From contig JASAND010031962.1 of assembly GCA_030248195.1 (NCBI GenBank), positions 1 to 64,000 of the forward strand: 64,000 nucleotides of DNA, in the 5' to 3' direction. Below, one piece after another: positions 9,585 to 22,300 of the stretch (positions within the stretch are counted from its first letter, which is position 1; each line of letters starts with the position of its first letter). The DNA is from Trissonchulus latispiculum (Eukaryota > Nematoda > Enoplea > Enoplida > Ironidae). The position numbers and the translations under genes were made by a program. The notes under the pieces were generated by a model that had not been told where the DNA came from, did not search any database, and worked only from the letters and a program-made list of their open reading frames with translations.

Positions 9585-12500
9585 GTCTGAGCTCGGCTTA
9601 GGGGGGTAGTCGAGGTCGGGTATGGGGGGTGGGCATAGGTGTACCACCTGTTTGGGTTGGGGGGGGGAGTAAAAAGTCTAAATCTGGCTTGGGGGGGTCT
9701 CAAAAATCCGAAATTTTCAAAAAAACTGTACCCAAACTGTACCCAACTTTTTTTCAGCTAAAAATGGCCCTTTTTGGACATAAAATCGACTATTTTCGAC
9801 ATAAATCTAATAAAAAACCACTCGTATTGCGTTTTAAAACCTATTTCTTAGCGTTTTTAACTGTTTCTAGACAATTTTTTCAAAGAATTTTTGAAAAATT
9901 GCAAAAATTTTTGCAAAAATTTAGCATTTTTTCTCTTGTTTGGACCCCATTTTAGGGGGGGGGAGGGGGGTCTGAGCTCGGCTTGGGAGGGGGAGTAGTC
10001 GAGGTCGGGTATGGGGGGTGGGGGGTCTGGCCTCTCCGTGGGGGGGGGTCTCACAGGGGGTAAACTGTAGCCTGGTTCACCTATGGGGGTGGGGGGGTCC
10101 ACATAGTTTCACCGGAAATTTTGGTTGGGGGGGTAAACTTCGGAAATTTGGTGGTCGACCCACGAAATGTGATGGGGAGTACCTCTCCCGACCCCCCCAA
10201 AATTCGGACCTCAGAAAATTCAAAAAATGGCCTAAAAACGCAAAAGTTTCTGTATTTTAACGCTTTTTTTGTCGAAACAAGGCTTGTTTTTATTGTTTTA
10301 GGCGTTTTTATACCGTTTTACACCAATTTTAAGCCAAAATTTGAGAAAAATTTTTCTAAACATGATCATTTTTTAGCAAAATTTAGCTAACTTTCTGGTC
10401 CCAAAAAGTGCTGGGGGGGGGTTCGGGGGGGGGTAACCAAAAGTGGGGGGAGGGATAGTCCAAAAATCTGGGGGGGGGGGGTAAAGTTGGGCGAAAATTT
10501 TGGGGGGGCACACACCCCCCCCCCCCCCCCCGGTGAAACACTGGGGGTACCCCCCCAACACATCAATGCCCCCGCCCCCCCCCTGGCGCCGCCACTGGGG
10601 GTAGTCGCACCGAAGACGCGAAAATTGGGCATTTTTAGGGTTAATTTTGCAAAATTTTTCAAAAAACTCCAAATTTTTGGCTTCACGTGTTTATTATCGC
10701 GAGGAATACACGTTTATAACGGTTTTATGGACTTCTAGACACAGTATATATTGACCTTATTCTTGACTCAGAAATATGTAGGTAATCCAGTTTTCGAGTT
10801 TAGAAACACTGTGTAATGTTAAAATTACTGAATGATTTCATGTTTTTCGGCATTGGCAATGACTGAAAATGCGATTTTTGGCATAAAAATAGAAATAATT
10901 TTTTTGGGGGGATCCAAAAAGGCCCCCCAAATTCCGGGGGAGGGGGCCCCCTGCCATAGGTGTACCACCTGTTTGGGTTGGGGGGGGGGAGTAGAAGGTC
11001 CAAATTTGGCTCGGGGGACCCCACCAAAATCCGAAATTTGGGGGGGGGGGACCCCCCCTAAACTGTACCCAAGTTTTTTTTAGCTAAAAATGCTCCTTTT
11101 TCGATGTACAGTACATTAAACGTACTCAAAAGCTTCTGTCAATAGCTTTCGTATGCGAAAAAAGGGCTTGAAAATTGAGAAATTTGTGCTAAAATATGCC
11201 TAAATTAGGCCTGATTGTGAATTATAATTGCGTATGTTACCTTTTAATTGCTATAAATAACCATCTTTAGCTGTTTATAGCTGATTTACATCCATTTTTT
11301 CAAATTTTTTTCAAAAATTTTCAGAAATTGCAAAAAAATTTTCCAAAAATTTTGCATTTTTTACTTGGTTTGGACCCAGTTTTAGGGGGGGAGGGGGGTT
11401 TGAGCTCGGCTTGGGGGGGGGGGGAGTAGTTGAGGCTGGGTGGGGGGGGAGGGGGGTCTGGCCTCTCCGTGGGGGGGGGTCTCACAGGGGGTAAACTGTA
11501 GCCTGGTTCACCAAATCCCGTTACACCTATGGGGATCCCCCTATATACTTTTCGGCATAAGTGTAATTGGGGGGAGGTTTGGGGGGCTAACCCCCCCCCA
11601 GCCATTTTTACAAACCGCCCCAAAAATTTTTGGGGCCCCCCGGCCCCCCCCCCAACTGGGGGGGCATAGGTAGGTGTACCACCTGTTTGGGTTGGGGGGG
11701 GGAGTAGAAGGTCCAAATTTGGCTCGGGGGACCCCACCAAAATCCGAAATTTGGGGGGGGGGACCCCCCTAAACTGTACCCAAGTTTTTTGGCTAAAAAT
11801 GCTCCTTTTTCGATGTACAGTACATTAAACATACTCAAAAGCTTCTGTCAATAGTTTTCGTATGCGAAAATAGGGCTTGAAAATTGACAAATTTGTGCTA
11901 AAATATGCCTAAATTAGCCCAGATTGTGGTTTATAATTGCGTATATTACCTTTTAATTGCTATAAATAACCATCTTTAGCTCTTTATATGTGATTTATAG
12001 CCATTTTTTCGAATTTTTTTCAAAAATTTTCAGAAATTGCAAAAAATTTTTTCAAAAATTTTGCATTTGTTACCTGGTTTGGACCCAATTTTAGGGGGGG
12101 AGGGGGATTTGAGCTCGGCTTGGGGGGGAGTAGTTGAGGTCGGGTAGGGGGGGAGCCGGGAGGGGGGTCTGGCCTCTCCGTGGGGGGGGTCTCACAGGGG
12201 CAAACTGTAGCCTGGTACACCTATGGGGGGGGGGGGGGGTAGTCGCGCCGAGGGCGCGAATAATTGGCCAAAACTTGGGTATTTTTAGGGTAAATTTTGC
12301 AAAATTTGTCAAAAATGTCCAAATGTTTGGCTTAAAGTGTTCATTATTGCGTGAAATACACGTTTTCAAAAGTTTTATGGACTTTCTGACTCAATATTGA
12401 TCCTATTTTGGAGTTAGAAACATGCGGGCAATCAAGTTTTCGAGTTTAAAGGCCCTGTCTAATGTTAAAATTAGTTAATGGTTGGATGTTTTTTGGCATT

Positions 12501-13110
12501 AGCAATGGCTGAAAATGCGATTTTTGGCATAAAAATTGAAAAATTTTTTGGGGGGAGATTTGGGGGAGGTCTAAAAAGGGGGCCCGCCCCCAAAATTTGG
12601 GGGGAGGGGGCCTCCCCCAACCCAAATCCCCGTTACACCTTCGGGTCCCCCCACTCGACCCCGTCCCCATAGGTGTAATTGGGGGGGGGGGTTACCCCCT
12701 CCCCAGCCATTTTTCCAAACCTCCCCAGAAATGTTTGGAGGGCCCCGGCCCCCCCAACTGGGGGGGGGGGGTAGTCGCGCCCAAGGCGCGAAAATTGGCC
12801 AAAAACTGGGCATTTTTAGGGCAAATTTTGCAAAATTTTTCGAAAAAAGTCCAAATTGTTGGCTTAACGTGTTTATTATCGCGAGCAATACACTTTCATA
12901 ACGGTTTTATGGACTTCTAGACTCAATAATGACCTTATTCTGGACTCAGAAACATGTTGGCAATCAAGTTTGCAAGTTTAAAAACACTGTCTAATGTTAA
13001 AATTACTTAATGATTTCATGTTTTTCGGCATTAACAATGGCTGAAAATGCGATTTTTGGCATAATAGAAAAAATTTTGGGGAGGTCGGGGGGGGGGAATT
13101 TTGGGGGTCT
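9585..13110. repeat. G-run-rich complex repeat array, part 2
   Basis: Repeated modules include: (a) TCTGAGCTCGGCTTGGG plus GTAGTCGAGGTCGGG near 9585, 9970, 11400 and 12110; (b) TCTGGCCTCTCCGTGGGG then TCTCACAGGGG near 10025, 11458 and 12167; (c) GTACCACCTGTTTGGGTTGG near 9640, 10960 and 11675; (d) TAGTCGCGCC...GCGCGAAAATTGG near 10600, 12240 and 12770; (e) TCTAATGTTAAAATTACTTAATG near 10815, 12460 and 12990. Units are joined by runs of 7-18 G or C. Proline- or glycine-rich open frames on both strands follow from the homopolymers and are not genes. This is a higher-order repeat or a pile of related elements. Confidence 0.75.
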
Positions 13111-13489
13111 ACAAAGGCCCTTTATATAAGGCCCCAAAAAAATTCTGCGGAGCGCCCCTCGCCCCATATCCTCGTTACAATCCATTATATATACAATACA
13201 ATCCCGGAATGGAATACAATGGATACAATCCCTGCGATTCCGGGGGAGGGGCCCCCCGTTACACCTATGCTCGTCCCCCCACTCGACCCAACCCCCACTT
13301 TTTTGGACTTCGTCCCCCACTTACTATAAGGTGCCCAGAAAATGCCAAATTTTGAGGATTTCGATTTTGGTCAAAATTTCAATATTTTCCAGGCTTCACC
13401 GGAATGTTTTGGTCAAACTGTTTACTCAAACTCAATTTTTGAGCACTTTTCAGCATAGTTATAGCAGTATATGTATGTAGAACCATAAG

Positions 13490-14161
13490 TGTGTTTGGGG
13501 GATGGGGGAGGACCCCTCCCCCAAATGGAGGGTTGGCCAACCCTCCCCCCTAAAAATTTTTTCCTACCCCTCCCCCCAAATCGATTTTTTCAGACCCCTC
13601 CCCCCTAAAAGATTCAAACCCCTACGTAAATTTTTGAAAATGTTTAACTAAAAATTCGAAATTTTTACAAAAAATGAAAAAAATAGCGAAAAATTGCTAG
13701 AATTCGCGTATTTAAGCTAAAAATCGTTAAAAATAGCTGTAAATTGAGAAAATTTTTTAACGAAAAACCGACTTTTTTCGAAATCTTTCGCCGACCTCCC
13801 CCCGAGACAATTTTTCTTACCCCTCCCCCCAAATCGACTTTTCGCGACCCCCTCCCCCTTTTTTTCGCCAAACCCCCGTCCCTACTTTTTTCTGAACCCC
13901 CGCCCCCACTTTTTTCGCCAGCCAGACCTATATATGTGTAGAAACTGTTTTACTATATTTTTGGCATTTTCAGACTATTTTATTCCCCCCATTATTCGAC
14001 CTCCTCTCAGGGGCCCCCCTACTCCCTCCACTTTTCTCGCCTAAAATAAACCCAGACGCCTATGCTTTCGTCTAACTGAAACTTAAATTTATATGCTTAT
14101 ACACGATGCGCACACAGGCGCGACCTTGAATCAGTTCCATAATTGATTACTTCATTTTTAG
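13490..14161. repeat. C-run-rich non-coding stretch before the first zinc-finger exon
   Basis: Repeated CCCCTCCCCCCAAAT words alternate with AT-rich blocks (13500-13990), the opposite-strand counterpart of the G-rich repeats. The last 60 bases become pyrimidine-rich and end in CATTTTTAG, a plausible splice acceptor at 14161. Confidence 0.6.
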
Positions 14162-14167
14162 CCATCT

Positions 14168-17100
14168 ATGTCAAAAGTTGTTGCTGACTCATCATCCTGC
14201 AGTTCATCCAGTCTTCTTCTGTTGGCTGATGTGGCCCTCAGGAGACAGTCTTCCTCCGCTGACTCTGATTTGACCTCACCACAACCTTCTAAGCAGACAG
14301 TGACATCCAAAACGAGGAAGTTCTTTTCTGCGGCAGGTAAATTGTTGTGCAAGTATATAATACTTCCGGCTGGCCACGGACATGGTGTGGCTTTGGTAAG
14401 GGACAGACTTTAAAATCAACTTAGTTTTAGGGGGCTTAGGACATTTGGGTATGACATTAGCGCTCCAGGTGAAAATTTGGAAATTTATATTACATATACG
14501 TATATGTATATATATACGTATGTGTATATACGTATATCAGGTAGTGCGCGTCAGCGCACTACCTAGAATAGGGAAAAAAAGGCGTATTGCGCCTCTTGGA
14601 AAATAGTTTTCCCTGTTGCCGGCGGAGGAGTTGAGGTAGAGCCTTCATATTGTACCAGTAGAAAGCCCTTCACGAGGGGTACATGCTGTGCAAATTTGAG
14701 CAAAATCGGCCGAGCCGTTTTTGAGATATGACAGATTCAATTTTTCAATGCACGACTTTCCATTTTATTTTTCCCCCCCACCCTAGGGGTCGGAGGTCTT
14801 AGATTTCCTATACCATATGGGGTTTTTTTGAACAACTTTTTCCCCATTTTTGGGGAAATGAGTATGGAGTAGGTAGGGCCCCCCCATAGGTCTGCGTACA
14901 TAGCAGGATTTCGATTTTTTCGAAGATAGTTTTTTTCAAAAATGGTCAATCCTTCTGTTCGGGTCTTCTTGAACTGGGGCAGGCCGACGGGTCTGAGGTT
15001 GTTTGTGGAGCATTGCCCCATGACCCTTATCCGGATAGGCTATATGAATTTTGGATCTGGCCCCTGTAGTTTTCTGGCCAGGGGTCACTAGTTAACGTGT
15101 AAAAGGGGGGGTCTGGGCCTACGGAGTAGGCAGCCCTATACATAAGAGCTGCTGGGCTGAGGTTTCGTATTCGAATAGGAACCCCTATATGGTGAATCTA
15201 AATGGCCCATTTGTTTCGCTGTAGGACCTATCCATGTGGCTGGGGGGCACCCTGATGGTGGTGGGCCCTACCGTGTCGCAACTCCAACTTTAACCTCTTC
15301 TACAGAAATATCTACAGTGAGCAGCTCTCTCTTATTTGGGATTTGGGGTGGGGTGCGGGAGCACTACAGCATAGGCTATAGTAGGTTTCGCCCGGACCCC
15401 TGTGGCGCCCTGGCCAGAGGTCCGGACCGTGGACCATGCCCAAAATGGCCAAAAATCGATTTTTCCAAAAGTGGCCAAGTTTGGTATCAAATGAAAGCCC
15501 TTGGTGAGGCGAACATTTTTTGTCATTGGAGGACCCCTCCAAAGTGGCCCCAGTGGCCTGTGGCGCCCTGACCAGGGTCCGGACCGGTCCAAAATGGCCA
15601 AAAACCGATTTTTCCAAAAGTGGCCATGTTTGGTATCAAATGAAAGCCCTTGGTGAGGCGAACATTTTTTGTCATTGGAGGACCCCTCCAAAGTGGCCCC
15701 AGTGGCCTGTGGCGCCCTGACCAGGGTCCGGACTGGTCCAAAATGCCCAAAAATCGATTTTTCCAAAAGTGGCCATGTTTGGTATCAAATGAAAGCCCTT
15801 GGTGAGGCGAACATTTTTTGTCATTGGAGGACCCCTCCAAAGTGGTCCCAGCGGCCTGTGGCGCCCTGGCCAGGGTCCGGACCGGTCCAAAATGGTCAAA
15901 AATCGATTTTTCCAAAAGTGGCCATGTTTGGTATCAAATGAAAGCCCTTGGTGAGGCGAACATTTTTTGTCATTGGAGGACCCCTCCAAAGTGGCCCCAG
16001 CGGTCTGTGGCGCCCTGACCAGGGTCCGGACTGGTCAAAAATCGATTTTTTAAAAAATTTCCAAGTTTGGTATCAAATGAAAGCCCTTGGTGAGGGGAAC
16101 ATTTTTTCTGATTGGAGGACCCCTCCAAAGTGGTCCCAGCGGCCTGTGGCGCCCTGGCCAGGGTCCGAACCGGTCCAAAATGGCCAAAAATCGATTTTTC
16201 CAAAAGTGGCCAAGCTTGGTATCAAATGAAAGCCCGTGACGAGGCGAACATTTTTTGTCATTGGAGGACTCCCTCCAAAGTGGTCCCATCGGCCTGTGGC
16301 GCCCTGACCAGGGTCCGAACCGGTCCAAAAAGGTCAAAAATCGATTTTTCTAAAAGTGGCCAAGTTTGGTATCACATGAAAGCCCTTGGTCAGGCGAACA
16401 TTTTTTGTCATTGGAGGACCACTCTAAAGTGTCCCTAGCGAGCTGTGGGGCCTGACCAGGGTCCGGACTGGTCAAAAATCGATTTTTTAAAAAATTTCCA
16501 AGTTTGTTAACAAATGAAAGCCCGTGGCAAGGCGAACATTTTTTGTCATTGGAGGACCCCTCCAAAGTGGACCCAGCTACGTGTGCCGCCCTGACGAGGG
16601 TCCGGACCGGTCCAAAATGGTCAAAAATCGATTTTTCCAAAAGTGGACAAGTTTGGTATCAAATGAAAGCCCGTGGCGAGGCGAACATTTTTTGTCATTG
16701 GAGGACCTCTCTAAAGTGTCCCTAGTCAGCTGTGGCGCCCTGACCAGGGTCCGGACTGGTCAAAAATCGATATTTTATGATGCAGAAACAATTGCGTTTA
16801 TTCAAATTGCCCGTTCCCCACGCAGCGCGACGACCCCCCCCCCCCCGGTGGGAGTTCGGCCCCGACGCGACGACCCCCCCCTTTCCGACAACCCCTCTGT
16901 AAACGTTTTCTGATGCTGAAACAATTGCGCTTTTCAAATTTTCCGTACCCCATGCGCCGCGACGACCCCCCCCCCCGGCGGGAGATCGGCCCCCCGTCAT
17001 CCTCTTCTCCGATAACCCCTCCGGAAACGTTTTCTGATGAAGAAAAATTGCGTTTTTACAAATTTTCCGTACCTCACGCACCAGGGCAACCCCCCCGTGG

Positions 17101-19257
17101 GAGTTCGGCCCCCGTCATCCTGTTTTCCGATAGCCCCTCTGTATATAAACGTTTTCTGAAGTAGAAAAATTGCGTTTTTTCAAATTTTCCGTACCCCACG
17201 CTCCGCGACGACCCCCCCCCCCGGTGGGAGTTCGCCCCCCCGTCTTCCTGTTATCCGGAAAACCTTTACTAAACGTTTTCTGATGCAGGAACAATTGCGT
17301 TTGTTCAAATTTTAGGAACCCCACGAACCGCGAAAAGGCCCCCCCGGTGGGAGTTCGGCCCCCCGTCATCCTCTTTTCGGATAACCCCTCCGGAGACGTT
17401 TTCTGATGCAGAATCTATTGCGTTTTTCAAATTTTCCGTACCCCACACACCGCAACGACCCCCCTCCCTCCGGTGGGAGTTCGGCCCCCTATCACCCTCC
17501 TTTCCGACAACCCCTCTGTAAACGTTTTCTGATGCAGTAACAATTGCGTTTTTAAAATTTTCTGTACCCCACGCACCGCGACGACCCCCCCCCCTTGGGA
17601 GTTCGGACCCCCCCTCTGTAAACATTTTCTGATGCAGAATCAATTGCGTTTTTCAAATTTTCCGTACTCCACACACCGCAACGACCTCCCCCCGTGGGAG
17701 TTCGGCCCCCCATCACCCTCCTTTCCGACAACCCCTCTGTAAACGTTTTCTGATGCTGAAACAATTGCGTTTTTCAAATTTTCCGTACCCCACGCTCCGC
17801 GACGACCCCCCCCCACCCCCGGTGGGAGTTCGGCCCCCCGTCATCCTCTTTTCCGATAACCCCTCTGTAAACGTTTTCTGATGCAGAATCAATTGAATAT
17901 TTTCAAATTTGCCGCCCCCACGCACCGAGACGACCCTCCCCGGTGGGAGTTCGGCCCCCCCGTCATCCTGTTTTCCGATAACCCATCCGGAAACGTTTTC
18001 TGAAGGAGGAAAATTGCGTTTTTACACATTTTTCGTACCCCACGCTCCGCGACGACCCCCCCCCCGGTGGGAGTTCGCCCCCCCCCCCGTCTTCCTGTTA
18101 TCCGGAAAACCTTTGCTAAACGTTTTCTGATGCAAAAACAATTGCGTTTTTTCAAATTTTCGGAACCCCACGCACCGCGACGACCCACACCCCCCCCCCC
18201 CTGGTGGGAGTTCGGCACCCCGTCATCCTCTTCTCCGATGACCCCTCCGGAAACGTTTTCTGATGGAGAAAAATTGCGTTTTTACAAATTTTCCGTACCC
18301 CAGTACCGCGACGACCCCCCCGGTGGGAGTTCGGCCCCCCGTCATCCTATTTTCCGATAGCCCCTCTGTAAACGTTATCTGATGCAGAATCAATTGCGTT
18401 TTTTCAAATTTTCCGTACCCCACGCACCGCAACGAGCCCCCCCCCCCCGGTGGGAGTTCGGCCCCCCGCCATCCTCTTTTCGGATAACCCCTCCGGAAAC
18501 GTTTTCTCGAGCGGAAACAATTTTGTTTTTCAAATTTTCCGTACCCCACGCGCCGCGACGACCCCACCGGTGGGAGTTCGGTCCCCCGTCATTCTGTTTT
18601 CCGATAACCCCTCTGTAAACGTGGGAGATTTTTTGCAGAAATGAGCAAAAAAATGGTATTTTTTGTCGTATTTTGCATGGTGAAACACAAAAAGTTCTCT
18701 GAAATGCCAGGATTTAAGCTAAAAATACCCATTTTTAGGAAAAAAACTCCGGCGAAGCCGGCAAATTTTTGAACATTTTACCATTTCTGGAAACAATGTA
18801 TATATATCAGGGTTTTTTTTGGTTGCGGACAAGTGTGCATTTTTTGTGCATTTTTAAAAAATAGTGTGCATTTTGGAAAAAATGTGTGCATTTTAAAAAA
18901 ATTGCTTATTTTGAACTATAACGCACATTTTTGGCCGTAATTTTGTGTTCTACGCATTTTTTACTTCAACTGGAATCCCACGCTTTAGATGATGTTTTGA
19001 TGACGATTTTAAATCTTAACTGGTTAGCACACGTATACTGATATTTAGGCAAATGCAGAACTATACAAACTAACGTATATAGGTTGCAACGCTGCGAACC
19101 TATTAAGCGCAAAATTGTGAATAACATAAAATCAACATAGGATTGTCAATTTGCTGCCAAATTTACTTATATAATTCAAGAATTTCTTCAAAGTAACGAT
19201 AAAATCAGAGCTGAAATTACGTATTGGTGTAATTCAGCCCTGTTCTGCGGGTAGGCA

Positions 19258-19301
<44 letters not shown>

Positions 19302-22300
19302 AACGTATATATATATAATGCAGAAATTAGATTGAAAGTCGACGCCGGAGAGGTCTGTGGGCGGAGTTCCCCAGAAGTTGGGAATTTTTTGGAATTTTGA
19401 ACACGAAAGAAATTTTTATGAACAATTTCTTACCATTTTAACAGATTAACAAACGGCAATAAGAGAGCTAGCATTGCACACATCGTACCGTTGTAGAGGA
19501 AGAAAATGTAAAGAAATGCTTTAAGAAAAATTGGCTTAATCCAGCCTTTTATTTTTGACGATGAAGGAACGCACACTAGTATAAATATATACTTACAATC
19601 TAAAGCAAAAATTTTCAATAATTAGTGGCTTTAGTGAGGAAGAATAAAACAAAGAAAGGTTGTAGCGACGTTGCCATGACCGAAAAATAGTACGTAAGAA
19701 AAAGCGGGGGCCTGGGGGCGGCAGCCCCCAGCTAAAAGTTAGAGCTTTTTTTAAAATTTAAAGCACTTTGGAAATTTTTTAGAGCATTTTGTGGTTAGCG
19801 GAAGCAAAATTTGACTGTGCATTTATGTGTGCATTTTTAAATTCGAGTGTGCATTTTGGAAAAAAGTGTGCATATGCACAGTAAAATGCACAAAAAAACC
19901 CTGATATATATAGACCTCGTTTAGGGGGAAAGCCCAAAATCCGGGGGGAGGCATTTTTGGGGGGCCCTCGCCCCCTACTAAAAAAAACTTCCCTGGGGGG
20001 GGGACCCCCCCTCCTTGTGTTTCCCCCCCCTAATTCTCTTTTCAGATAAACCCTTACACACAAACAAACCAATATAAAGAGATAGTGCTCCGTACAAATG
20101 ATAAAAATGCCCTAAACATGCTTACAATAGATATATACGTACGTATATATGTACGTCCTATCTGGTTTTTTTAGTTTTGGTTATTTTATATATATATATA
20201 TATCTGGTTTTTTCAACCGGTTTTCTGGGAGTTTATTCATTTTATATATATATATATTTTAAAAGGAACGCTAAAGCGTGCAAATGCAGAACTAGTGGGA
20301 AAAATGCCCTAAACGGGCATGCAATGGCTAGAATAGGGAAAGAAGGAAGGGCGGAAAAATGCCAATATATACGTATACTTGTCAGTCGGCGCTGAAAATG
20401 GTAAGAAACTAGATTCAGCGCCGAATAGGGAAAGCAGTCTTCTCCAACGATGGCAGCCTTTCCGTGGTGGAGAAGATACTTCAATGGATCCCCCAGCGAA
20501 GACCGAAATTGCCTCACATCCAGGTCCCTTTGCAACAGACCACTCTGGGAACAGCCAAGGCCCCCAGCGGTCAGCCCCAAACCCAACTCTCTGGACAGTG
20601 CCGGGTTTTTGGTGATGGGTGGTGCTAATCCGGCCAAGCACCACCCAAGGGCAAATCAAGGGCAACCCATTCTGCGAACTTTCTCTATCATTGCCCTTCT
20701 TCTTCTCCTAATGGCCGGAGATATCCATCCAAATCCGGGTCCTCCAAAGCCAACCCCCCAATATCCGTGTGGCAAATGTAAACTGAATGTGCCGTGGCAC
20801 CACTGGAGCGTGTCGTGCACGGGCTGTGGTTTCTGGTTCCACCGCCATTGCGCAGACCTGACCTTAGATCAAATAAGGACAATGTTTAATACTCAAGCTG
20901 TCTGGACCTGTGAGGGCTGCGATGCACTGCAGGTCCCCCCATCCCCATCCACAGCCAACCATCAACCCACTACACCCTCAACTCCTGTCTTATCCTCCCG
21001 CTCCCCCACCGGTTCAGGAACCGTCCCTCCAGCCGGACTATCCACACCGGCCCCCTCTCCCTCAACCAAACCCAACACTCCCGATACTACTACCACGCCT
21101 GCCTCAATACTCCGTCCGGTCACTCAGGCATCCCAAGGCCGCCGCCCCCCTGGCCTAACCATCCTCCAGTGGAACTGTAGTAGCATCAAACAACGGCGCC
21201 TGGAACTGGAAAAATTCCTCTTCGATAGCCAGATGAAAGGGAAGACGGTTGATGTCGTTCTCCTCCAGGAAACCAGACTTCAGGAATCGCACAATTTTTC
21301 CCTTCCAGGATATACCATCGTCCGGAAGGACCGGACTCGCGGCAGACGCATCGGCCAGCAAGGCCCACCAGTGGGCGGCGGGCTTGTCACAGCGATCAGG
21401 CAGGACCTCCCCTATACAGTTGATCCCGGTCCATGGGTGGACAGACAAGACGACGTTACCGAAGTTCTCGTCTGTTCCGTCCACGTCAAATCCCGTGGCA
21501 GTAGGAAACCCGTAGTATATCGAATAGCCAATGTCTACATCCCACCCATACGTCAAGCTGCTGACGACGATAGAGTTCTGTCATTTGACCCGTCCAAGCT
21601 GCCATCTGGAAATGGGACTATAGTTGGAGGGGACTTCAATGCACACTCTGCCTTGTGGGATGCCAATATAGACACCAATCGTGTCGGTGCCCTCCTGGAA
21701 GACTGGGCGGCTGACACCAATATGACACCTGCAAACGACGGTTCACCAACCAGGAAGGACTACCGAACCGGCAGTGAAGCCGCTCCCGATATCACCTTCC
21801 TCCCAGCTGCCATGGACGGGTTAGTCCACTGGGAAACTGGCCCAGACCTGGGATCCGATCACCTCCCTATCATGCTAACTGTGGCGTTTGGAGCAAACTC
21901 TACTGATGACAGGCCTCATATAGCGGCTAAGCCGTCTCTGAAGAAAGCGAACTGGCGCATGTTCCGGGAGATTCTGGATCAAGAACTTCAAGCTATGGAT
22001 TTTTTCTCGGCAGATAATTGCCACCGTGCCGATCGGATGTTTGCTCGCGCTATCAGAATAGCTGGTCGGGGTGCAATTCCTGCTGGAAGAAGACGTCGCC
22101 CCAAACCCTGGTGGACAGAAGAAATAGGAGAGGCAGTCAAAAGAAGACAGGAGGCCAGAAAGAAGGCAGCTAATGGTGCGCAGGAAAGATCCGCCTGGAT
22201 CCAGGCCTCCAGAGAAGCCAATGATCTCATCAAGAAGACAAAAGCAGCCTGGTGGCAATCCTTTACCAGCACTCTCAGCCATGCCACCAATGCAACCAAG

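Noticed and set aside
4777..13355. Many Pro/Gly-rich open frames of 60-140 codons on both strands
   Set aside because: They follow G/C homopolymer runs in repeated modules, overlap on both strands, and have no domain or start context.
14540..14563. Helitron 3' end (hairpin close to CTAG)
   Set aside because: The stem directly abuts CTAG instead of lying about 10 bases before it, and no matching 5' TC end or Rep/helicase was found.
15389..18620. CRISPR-like regular repeats
   Set aside because: Units are long, contiguous and without unique spacers, and the genome is eukaryotic.
15236..18644. Overlapping repeat-protein-like open frames (for example 130 aa on the minus strand)
   Set aside because: Products of tandem arrays with few stops; unit length 149 is not a multiple of three and both strands are equally open.
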